DNA of 20,862 bases from assembly GCA_964564735.1 (NCBI GenBank), contig CAZMCH010000075.1, positions 1 to 20,862 of the forward strand, written 5' to 3'. Numbering within the stretch: the stretch's first letter is position 1; every line of letters begins with the position of its first letter. Positions 15,217-20,862 of the stretch are shown one piece after another. Below the pieces are notes generated by a model. It ran no database searches, was not told the DNA's origin, and worked only from the letters and a program-made list of their open reading frames with translations. The position numbers and the translations under genes were made by a program. The stretch is from CAZMCH01 sp964564735 (GTDB lineage Bacteria; Poribacteria; DTPJ01).

Positions 15217-15289
15217 AATACCTTTTCTAATCTTGTGCAATTTTTTAGGGACAGAGCTACATTATAGAAAAGGTATTAATAATACCTTT
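15217..15289. other. Three-arm alternating hairpin between flgM and flgN
   Basis: AATACCTTTTCTA (15217-15229) is the exact inverse of TAGAAAAGGTATT (15265-15277). The inner AAAGGTATT (15269-15277) is also the exact inverse of AATACCTTT (15281-15289), three bases away. The middle arm can pair with only one partner at a time, the layout expected of attenuators, although a repeat-derived origin is possible. Confidence 0.5.
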
Positions 15290-15359
15290 GTAGGTTTATT
15301 AAACCGCATATATTTGTATCATTTGAAGCTCGTTTTTGCCTTAGGAGTTCGTTTTTATT

Positions 15360-15653
15360 CTAGCTTATTAGATCAATAATGCTTTTGGCGATAGATTTTC
15401 CATTTATCTTATAATTGCCAGATTCTAATTGATCCTTTATAGATTTAGTTTTATCTTCTCTTATTTCAGGAAAAGATTTCACTGCTTCTTTATATTTCTG
15501 CAATTCTGTTGCTTTTGGTGAAATAATAATTTCGTCAGTTTTTTTTACGTTTGAACTTTCTGAATTATTTTGTTTCTGACCAATAGACCGAGATTGCTTT
15601 AGGTATGTTTTGTCTATTTTTTGAATGCCGTCATAATATCCAAATATTTTCAT
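15360..15653 (-). CDS. flgM: Anti-sigma-28 factor FlgM
   Basis: This is a 97-residue protein with a disordered, charged N-half and the conserved C-terminal sigma-binding part: DEIIISPKATELQKY, then SIKDQLESGNYKINGKSIAKSI. FlgM holds sigma-28 (FliA) inactive until the hook is finished and FlgM is exported. It has GGGGGA upstream of the ATG. A sigma-28-type promoter overlaps the end of flgJ just upstream, giving the usual feedback in which sigma-28 raises its own inhibitor. A 226-base structured gap then separates it from flgN. Confidence 0.92.
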   Translation of the reverse strand: MKIFGYYDGIQKIDKTYLKQSRSIGQKQNNSESSNVKKTDEIIISPKATELQKYKEAVKSFPEIREDKTKSIKDQLESGNYKINGKSIAKSIIDLIS

Positions 15654-15731
15654 GATTATATCCCCCTAATCTGACAACGAATAACTTAACTACTTATCTT
15701 AAATTATTATGATTATCATGTTATCCCTTGT

Positions 15732-16046
15732 CTATATCTTATATCGTAAGAATGGGGCAATAACTTTAGAACTTTTTTCAGTAAATTGACGAAATAAAAC
15801 ATCAGCTAAACCTATTCCAGAACCCTTTGCAACATTACGAGCCAACTCTTCATCCATCATGGATGTATAAATTTCCTGAGAAGAACTATCACCCAAATTA
15901 CTATTGGGTATAGTTTTTCTCATGCTTTTTAGTATATATGATATAAATACAGATTCGAAATCTTGGCAAATTTCACGTATTTCTTTATTTTGTTTATTAT
16001 CTTTAGCATTATTATTTATATTAAGTTTTATTTCATGGATTTCCAT
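15732..16046 (-). CDS. flgJ: Rod-binding protein, FlgJ N-terminal domain only
   Basis: This is a 104-residue protein from ATG 16046. TGAGG lies seven bases before it; a TTG at 16058 would consume that ribosome site, so I reject it. The conserved segments are ICQDFESVFISYILKSMRK (26-44) and EIYTSMMDEELARNVAK (58-74), followed by GSGIGLADVL. This is the rod-capping/rod-assembly domain. The C-terminal muramidase domain of enteric FlgJ is absent, as in many other phyla, so a separate enzyme must open the peptidoglycan for the rod. It starts 12 bases after the flgI stop. Confidence 0.9.
   Translation of the reverse strand: MEIHEIKLNINNNAKDNKQNKEIREICQDFESVFISYILKSMRKTIPNSNLGDSSSQEIYTSMMDEELARNVAKGSGIGLADVLFRQFTEKSSKVIAPFLRYKI
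15741..15768 (-). promoter_or_regulatory. Sigma-28 (FliA)-type promoter for flgM, inside the end of flgJ
   Basis: On the minus strand this reads TAAAGTTA (15768-15761), 12 bases, then TACGATAT (15748-15741). It matches seven of eight bases of the FliA -35 and keeps the CGATA core of the -10. It lies within the codons for SKVIAPFLRY of FlgJ. Transcription would start near 15733, about 80 bases before the flgM ATG. Confidence 0.72.
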
Positions 16047-16058
16047 ATAATACCTCAA

Positions 16059-17165
16059 TTAGATACTAACCAGACGTGCATGAAGCGCACCCGCCTTTTT
16101 CATTGCTTGCAATATTATCATCATATCTCTTGGCGATACACCTATAAAATTCAACGCCTTGACAACTTCATCAATAGTTGCGCCACCAGTTATAACCTTC
16201 ATTTTTGTATTTTCCTCTTTGACTTCCAATTCTTCTTTTTTGGTAACAACAGTTTCACCATTGGATAAAGGATTAGGTTGAGATACCTCTTCGGTAGTCT
16301 TGACCTGTATACTTAAATTTCCATGTGAGACTGCAACTGGTGAAATCCTGACATCCTTGCCAACAACAATTGTGCCTGTCTTTTCATCAATTACAACTTC
16401 TGCAATACTATCAGGGACAACCGATAAGTTCTCCAATTGCGAGATAAATGCAACAAGATTATTTTTGGCTGATTCTGGAACTTTGATGTTTATTGATGTG
16501 GCATCTATCGCTTGGGCAATTCCCTCAAAAAGTTTATTTATTTCTGTTGCCATCCTTGAGGCAGTTGTAAAATCAGGATCATTAAGCACAATATTAAAGC
16601 TATTGCCATCTGTATATGCTATAGGTGGAACATATTGCACTAGCCCACCATCAGAAACTCTACCAACAGTAGGATGATTTTTCTGAAAGCTGTTTTCTCC
16701 GCTTAAAGTTCCCACTGTGAATCCACCAACAGATACAGCGCCTTGTGCCAAAGCGCATACTTTATTATTGGGTAACGTCAAAGGTGTTGCAAGCAAAGTT
16801 CCTCCAGAAAGGCTTTTTGCATCTCCAATAGATGATACAAGCACATCAATCCGACCTCCGGGTCTTGCAAAAAAAGGCAGATCAGCAGTTACCATCACTG
16901 CAGCGACATTTTTTACACTTATACGGCTTTTTGGAACATCAATACCGAATTTTTGCATCATATTGATAACCGATTGAACAGCAAACATTGAGCTATTGCT
17001 ATCACCAGTTCCATTTAATCCAATCACAAGACCGTATCCATAAATTGGTTGATCGTATATTCCATGTATTCGCGCAATGTCTTTTACCCGAACACCCGGA
17101 ACAGAATCAGCAATTGCATTATACGAAACAAAAAGAACAATAATAATTATAAATACTTTTTTCAT
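16059..17165 (-). CDS. flgI: Flagellar P-ring protein FlgI
   Basis: This is a 368-residue protein of normal length. The signal peptide is residues 1-19 (NAIA, then DS). Conserved motifs are VRVKDIARIHGI, YGYGLVIGLNGTGDS, and the C-terminal GGATIDEVVKALNFIGVSPRD. The mature protein forms the ring around the rod in the peptidoglycan layer. Its ATG lies one base beyond the flgH stop with no strong ribosome site, so translation is probably coupled to flgH. Confidence 0.97.
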   Translation of the reverse strand: MKKVFIIIIVLFVSYNAIADSVPGVRVKDIARIHGIYDQPIYGYGLVIGLNGTGDSNSSMFAVQSVINMMQKFGIDVPKSRISVKNVAAVMVTADLPFFARPGGRIDVLVSSIGDAKSLSGGTLLATPLTLPNNKVCALAQGAVSVGGFTVGTLSGENSFQKNHPTVGRVSDGGLVQYVPPIAYTDGNSFNIVLNDPDFTTASRMATEINKLFEGIAQAIDATSINIKVPESAKNNLVAFISQLENLSVVPDSIAEVVIDEKTGTIVVGKDVRISPVAVSHGNLSIQVKTTEEVSQPNPLSNGETVVTKKEELEVKEENTKMKVITGGATIDEVVKALNFIGVSPRDMMIILQAMKKAGALHARLVSI

Positions 17166-17166
17166 A

Positions 17167-17778
17167 TTAGATTATCTTTCGGAAAAGTCCAGCAACCAAA
17201 TGAAATGGTGTAAGCAATGCCTTTGATACTTTGGTTATTGGACCTTGTGAACTTGAAGAAGGTCCTTTTCCTTTATATTTTATCTGAGCATCAGCCATGT
17301 ATATAGATAGGACAGTATTATCTGCGCCGATGTCATAAGGTCTTACTACTCCACTTATAGTTATTGTTTGGGAATCATCATTTATTGTTACATTTCTTGT
17401 GCCTTCTAGCAAAAGATTACCATTTGGAAGAACCTCTTTTACAGATACAGAAATCCTTGCGTCCATGCTTCCGCTACGTGTCGTTGTTCCAGAACCAGAA
17501 TAACCCGAATCCGCATCAATGCCAACTTTCAATGGCAGTTTATTAACTCCAAGCCCAAATAGTTCGCTAAGACTTCCATTTGTTCCAGATTTTTTGCTTG
17601 CCTGAGTAGTATCGCTGTTTGATGCTTTTGATGACTCTGCAACAATTATTGTAACAATATCCCCTATTCTATGTGCTTTATGATCAGAGAATAGCGAAAC
17701 AAACTCAAATTCCTCTGCGGATAGCATAGAAATAATAAAAATGTGTAATAACAAAGAAAAAATGATAATTTTTTGCAA
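17167..17778 (-). CDS. flgH: Flagellar L-ring protein FlgH, without lipobox cysteine
   Basis: This is a 203-residue protein. Family motifs are SLFSDHKAHRIGDIVTIIVAESS (positions about 28-50), GSMDARISVSVKEVLPNGNL, and the closing ISGVVRPYDI...ADAQIKYKGKG. It forms the outer-membrane bushing ring. The start is TTG 17778 after GGGAGGA. The signal peptide (LLLHIFIISMLSA, then EE) has no Cys, and the whole protein contains none, so it cannot be lipidated as the usual FlgH is. It must sit in the outer membrane by protein contacts alone, or depend on another anchor. Confidence 0.93.
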   Translation of the reverse strand: MQKIIIFSLLLHIFIISMLSAEEFEFVSLFSDHKAHRIGDIVTIIVAESSKASNSDTTQASKKSGTNGSLSELFGLGVNKLPLKVGIDADSGYSGSGTTTRSGSMDARISVSVKEVLPNGNLLLEGTRNVTINDDSQTITISGVVRPYDIGADNTVLSIYMADAQIKYKGKGPSSSSQGPITKVSKALLTPFHLVAGLFRKII

Positions 17779-17801
17779 TTTTATTCCTCCCTAGTAAAAT
17801 G

Positions 17802-18764
17802 CTATAGATTTATTTTTACTGTATTTTTGTCAACAACTTGTGCCTGTAATTCTTTTAATGATGAGATATTGATGATCCGAATAACTTGATCTTTTATGCC
17901 GTTTTCCATTGCCTTGCCTTGTGTAGCTATTTTTAGGGATGCGGATTCTACAAGTATTGTTATTAAATCTCCTTGTTTAATTATTGGCACTTGCTTGATC
18001 ATATCTGATGTTATAAAAGAGCCTTTTGAGATATTTTTTTTCGCATATTTACCGATAATGTCATCTTTTTTATAGAATACTTCAGAAGATAAACCAATAT
18101 CTTTTGATGTAATTATAATGTCATCTTCTTTGATTACACTATTTAAATCAATCTGCTTGGTAGAAACAACTACATTATCTATTACCTCTACTTTGAATGG
18201 AATAAGCCTCTTTTCACATTCACAACCATCACTTGAGAATGCAAAATTCAAAGGGAAATTGCCATTGACAGGATATTTAGAAACTGATTCAACTTTTATA
18301 TCAATATCACCATCAGGTAATACAATAGGTTTCATCTCATAGGCAGGTTGGGCATTGACTATTGCATTTTTGCTTACTAAATCTTTGAAAAAATTTTCAC
18401 CCGCAATTTTCACTTCTTCATATGATACAATTCTAGAGCTGGTTTGTATGACTATGTTATTTGGAGTATTCCAAATCAAAGAATCTGTTGAAACACCTTG
18501 CTGTTTTGCTCTGGATTTGATATAACCAATGTTTAGCTTTATGCTTGCTCCGGGCTTTGCAGACTGACATATATGAACTTTGCTGAGTTTTCTACTCTCT
18601 GCCACATCAGAAACAGATATTGAGGCAATATCGCCAAGATAGATTTCCTTACCATTAACTATCGATGTTTCAGGTATTGTGATAGAATTATATTCATCAG
18701 CATTTGTTACAACAGCCAGAATTATTAAATAAAATATTATGCTTAATAGGAATTGCCTAAACAT
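17802..18764 (-). CDS. flgA: P-ring assembly chaperone FlgA
   Basis: This is a 320-residue protein with a signal peptide (residues 1-22, NA then DEY). An N-terminal beta region includes IYLGDIASISVSD. A SAF domain follows at about 197-259 (VVVSTKQIDLNSVIKEDDI ... ISKGSFITSDMI). The C-terminal FlgA domain covers 260-320 (QGDLITILVESASLKIATQG). It assists FlgI ring assembly in the periplasm. It is longer than enteric FlgA (about 219 residues), like many non-enteric versions. It lies between flgG and flgH, five bases after the flgG stop. Confidence 0.93.
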   Translation of the reverse strand: MFRQFLLSIIFYLIILAVVTNADEYNSITIPETSIVNGKEIYLGDIASISVSDVAESRKLSKVHICQSAKPGASIKLNIGYIKSRAKQQGVSTDSLIWNTPNNIVIQTSSRIVSYEEVKIAGENFFKDLVSKNAIVNAQPAYEMKPIVLPDGDIDIKVESVSKYPVNGNFPLNFAFSSDGCECEKRLIPFKVEVIDNVVVSTKQIDLNSVIKEDDIIITSKDIGLSSEVFYKKDDIIGKYAKKNISKGSFITSDMIKQVPIIKQGDLITILVESASLKIATQGKAMENGIKDQVIRIINISSLKELQAQVVDKNTVKINL

Positions 18765-18769
18765 TGTTT

Positions 18770-19558
18770 TTACCTACGCAAGTTATTTGCTATTCCTAGC
18801 ATTTCATCAGAAGTTTGAATAGCCTTTGAATTTATTTCATAAGCCCTTTGAGCTACTATCAGGTTAACCATTTCCTCAACGACTTTAACGTTAGACATTT
18901 CAAGAGAACGCTGAACAATAGTTCCAAAGCCATCCATTCCAGGAGTTCCTGTGATTGCTTGTCCTGATGAAGCGGTTGCAAAATAGAGGTTTTTTCCTTC
19001 GCTGTTGAGTCCTGCTGGATTAGTAAATCTAGCAAGCTCAATAACGCCTAGCTGTTGAGGTTCAGTCTTTCCCGGCATTAACGCTTGTATAGTGCCATCT
19101 GAGGTTATAGCAATATCTTGGGCTTCTTGTGGAATGACAATTTGGTCTTTCATAATGAAGCCATCAGAAGTTACTATACGTCCTTGGCTGTCCTGCTTAA
19201 ATGATCCTGCCCTTGTATAAGCAATACCACCATCGGGCATCATAATTTGAAAGAATCCATCACCCTCTATTACCATATCAAGAGGATTTCCCGTCTCTTC
19301 ATAGTCACCTTGTGTGAACATTTTTTGGATAGCAATTGCTCTTGTTCCATGCCCGACTTGAATACCAACGGGAACTTGCGAACCAGATGTATTAGATGAT
19401 CCGGCTGGTCTGATTGTTTGATATAAAAGGTCTTGAAAGTCTGCCCTACTACGCTTGTAACCAGTAGTATTAACATTTGCTAGGTTGTTTGCTATAACGT
19501 CAGTATTGAGTTGTTGTGCTAACATACCGGATGCGGATGTCCATAATGCTCTTATCAT
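18770..19558 (-). CDS. flgG: Flagellar distal rod protein FlgG
   Basis: This is a 262-residue protein, almost exactly the usual length. The N-terminus is MIRALWTSASGMLAQQLNTD, then VIANNLANVNTTGYKRSRADFQDL. The FlgG-specific part is VPVGIQVGHGTRAIAIQK. The C-terminus is VVEEMVNLIVAQRAYEINSKA. It forms the distal rod through the P and L rings. The start has GGAGG about 12 bases upstream. Confidence 0.97.
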   Translation of the reverse strand: MIRALWTSASGMLAQQLNTDVIANNLANVNTTGYKRSRADFQDLLYQTIRPAGSSNTSGSQVPVGIQVGHGTRAIAIQKMFTQGDYEETGNPLDMVIEGDGFFQIMMPDGGIAYTRAGSFKQDSQGRIVTSDGFIMKDQIVIPQEAQDIAITSDGTIQALMPGKTEPQQLGVIELARFTNPAGLNSEGKNLYFATASSGQAITGTPGMDGFGTIVQRSLEMSNVKVVEEMVNLIVAQRAYEINSKAIQTSDEMLGIANNLRR

Positions 19559-19582
19559 ATATCAATATTCCTCCTTTTTTCA

Positions 19583-20311
19583 TTATGCACTGATTTTTCC
19601 CAATTCGTTGTTTGATTTCTCAAGAGTTTCATTAAATAGCTGTATTGTCTTTTGATATGATTCATATATACGCATTGTTTCAATCATTTTGACCATTTCA
19701 TGTATTGGGTTGGCATTAGACATTTCAAGATAACCTTGTCTAACAACAGCATTGCTGTTTAATAAAGCCTGATTCGTATTACTAAAAGTGTTATGACCAG
19801 TTTTTGTCAATTCATAGGGTTTGGCAAAATCAACAATTCGTATTTTGTCAATTTGATTTCCATCAACAATTACGTATCCTTTGCTATCTATCTCTATATT
19901 TTCGCCCTGAATATGTATCGCACCATTTGAGCCAAAAACAGCATATCCATCAACTGTTACAAGCCTTCCTGAATTATCCAAAGTAAAATTTCCACTTCTA
20001 GTGTATCTTATGCCTTCAGGATGCTGAATAACAAAGAAACCATCTCCACTTAGCGCAAGGTCTAGAGTGCTATTTGTTTGGCGTATTTCACCTTCCGAAA
20101 AATCGGTTATAAATCTAGCAGAAACAGAATCAAGATTAAGAGTGCTGTATGTGCCATCTTGTTCAGGCAAAGGATTGAATGTTCCGCTGAAATCAAGTTC
20201 ATTTTTCTTGTAGCCAACTGTATTAACATTTGCCAGATTATTAGTAATGACTTCCAGCATTGTTTGTTGGTTCATCATGCCCGAAACTGCTGTATATAAA
20301 CCGGGAATCAT
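19583..20311 (-). CDS. flgF: Flagellar proximal rod protein FlgF
   Basis: This is a 242-residue rod/hook-family protein. The N-terminus is MIPGLYTAVSGMMNQQTM with ITNNLANVNTVGYKK; the C-terminus is EMVKMIETMRIYESYQKTIQ. It is called FlgF rather than FlgG because it lies immediately upstream of a clear flgG and lacks the VGHGTRAIAIQK block. It forms part of the proximal rod. GAGGAG lies just before the ATG. It is the first gene of the flagellar cluster, downstream of a sigma-54-type promoter. Confidence 0.92.
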   Translation of the reverse strand: MIPGLYTAVSGMMNQQTMLEVITNNLANVNTVGYKKNELDFSGTFNPLPEQDGTYSTLNLDSVSARFITDFSEGEIRQTNSTLDLALSGDGFFVIQHPEGIRYTRSGNFTLDNSGRLVTVDGYAVFGSNGAIHIQGENIEIDSKGYVIVDGNQIDKIRIVDFAKPYELTKTGHNTFSNTNQALLNSNAVVRQGYLEMSNANPIHEMVKMIETMRIYESYQKTIQLFNETLEKSNNELGKISA

Positions 20312-20366
20312 ATATTTCTCCTCGTTTATTCTGATAAATAAGTCAACTAATCACCAATTCATTATA

Positions 20367-20382
20367 GGCAAGTAATATGCCA
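20367..20382 (-). promoter_or_regulatory. Sigma-54 (RpoN)-type promoter for the flgF cluster
   Basis: On the minus strand this reads TGGCATATTACTTGCC. The -24 GG and -12 GC are separated by exactly ten bases, and TGGCA and TTGC match the consensus. Transcription would start near 20356, about 45 bases before flgF. Sigma-54 control of rod and ring genes is common in flagellated bacteria and needs an activator of the FleQ/FlrC/FlgR type, not in this window. Confidence 0.7.
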
Positions 20383-20537
20383 TCAATAGATTTTTGTTAT
20401 AGAAGCCTTATTTTATCTAGTCTTATTTGTAATTTAATGATCAAATGCCAATTTCGGTTTTCATGATATTTGAGAGAAAAAAAGTTCACAATAAGGAAAA
20501 AAGTATCCAAAAAAGATATTTAATGTCTATATTATGC

Positions 20538-20565
20538 TAAAGTTTGATAGTTCTTTTGCCGATAT
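20538..20565 (+). promoter_or_regulatory. Sigma-28 (FliA)-type promoter for the receiver gene
   Basis: TAAAGTTT (20538-20545), 12 bases, then GCCGATAT (20558-20565). This matches eight of eight and seven of eight bases of the FliA consensus; the spacer is one longer than the enteric 11 but identical to the other two sites here. Transcription would start near 20573, about 55 bases before the ATG. Confidence 0.78.
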
Positions 20566-20626
20566 AATTCATTAGTTTGGTAAATATTATCATCAAATAG
20601 TATATGCAGGAATATTTCTAATACCC

Positions 20627-20862
20627 ATGAATTCATTGAGACAAAAAAAGATTTTAATTATTGATGAAATAAGCTATACAAGGCTTGGGATTGAATATAC
20701 CCTTAGAAGTAGTGGCTATAAAACAAATTCTGTTAGTAATGGTTCAGAGGCAATAAAAAATATAACTAATGAATTGCCTGATCTTATTTTGTTGTCATTA
20801 CGATCCAATGATAATAGCGGTGTTAATATTGTTAAAAACATAAAGGAATATTTCAGATTAAG
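20627..20862 (+). CDS. Atypical response-regulator receiver domain, 5' part (runs off right edge)
   Basis: The first 78 residues are visible. KKILIIDEISYTRLGIEYTL, then SSGYKTNSVSNGSEAI, then LPDLILLSLRSNDNSGVNIV follow the receiver fold up to alpha 3. D13-E14 take the place of the usual acidic pair. The residue where the phospho-acceptor Asp normally stands (LILLDL) is Ser57, codon TCA at 20795-20797. Standard phosphorylation is therefore unlikely. No output domain can be seen. It is divergent from flgF and preceded by the best sigma-28-type promoter of the window, so a role in flagella or chemotaxis is likely. The ribosome site (AGGAA, 20608-20612) is distant. Confidence 0.8.
   Translation, partial: MNSLRQKKILIIDEISYTRLGIEYTLRSSGYKTNSVSNGSEAIKNITNELPDLILLSLRSNDNSGVNIVKNIKEYFRL

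Larger units (their letters stand above)
20312..20626. promoter_or_regulatory. Divergent control region between flgF and the receiver gene
   Basis: The 315 gene-free bases contain the sigma-54-type promoter for flgF (20367-20382) and the sigma-28-type promoter for the receiver gene (20538-20565). The middle is AT-rich with a 7-base inverted pair CCTTATT/AATAAGG either side of 20450. No activator-binding dyad could be assigned with confidence. Confidence 0.6.

Noticed and set aside
15167..15379. Plus-strand open frame of 70 codons between flgM and flgN
   Set aside because: It is made up of inverted repeats, runs into flgM on the opposite strand and has no coding signature.

Overview
The window comes from an AT-rich, flagellated, Gram-negative (two-membrane) bacterium. 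The P-ring (FlgI) and L-ring (FlgH) genes indicate an outer membrane, FlgM implies a sigma-28 regulon, and a GG-N10-GC element upstream of flgF implies sigma-54 control. TTG starts preceded by strong GGAGG-type ribosome sites are common. I cannot fix the phylum from sequence alone; the gene order, low GC and dispersed palindromes fit an uncultured or candidate lineage.

Layout. (1) 1-600: the end of a VOC/glyoxalase-type gene, then about 330 bases holding several unrelated small palindromes. (2) 602-3481: a secreted 959-aa mosaic protein (five propeller-like repeats, an Ig-like domain, a peptidoglycan-binding domain, a lysozyme-like domain and a C-terminal beta domain), followed by a second palindrome cluster. 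(3) 3786-6473: three small secreted proteins that appear to form one family, one on the minus strand and two on the plus strand, around an 818-base intergenic region rich in inverted repeats, including two diverged copies of one structured element. (4) 6502-8346, minus strand: ammonium transporter followed by a PII protein. (5) 8620-12067, plus strand: pth-ychF-grpE-dnaJ housekeeping operon, converging on a 92-base element with 24-base perfect inverted ends. (6) 20311 down to 12250, minus strand: flagellar rod/hook-junction cluster flgF-flgG-flgA-flgH-flgI-flgJ(rod part)-flgM-flgN-flgK-flgL. (7) 20627 to the right edge, plus strand: start of a receiver-domain protein, divergent from the flagellar cluster.

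How it works together. The cluster start (flgF) has a sigma-54-type promoter. Three sites share one sigma-28-type pattern, TAAAGTT(T/A)-N12-nnCGATAT: one inside the end of flgJ reading into flgM, one upstream of the divergent receiver gene, and one upstream of the minus-strand secreted protein at 3786-4412. This suggests a two-tier flagellar cascade (sigma-54 for rod and rings, sigma-28 for flgM and late genes) that also reaches a receiver protein lacking the usual phospho-acceptor aspartate and an unrecognised secreted protein.

The strongest leads are this shared sigma-28 pattern, the atypical receiver, the secreted-protein family with its duplicated structured leader, the mosaic secreted muramidase-like protein, and four TGTAAA repeats at an exact 11-base period between amt and pth. 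No complete mobile element, CRISPR array, tRNA or rRNA was seen.
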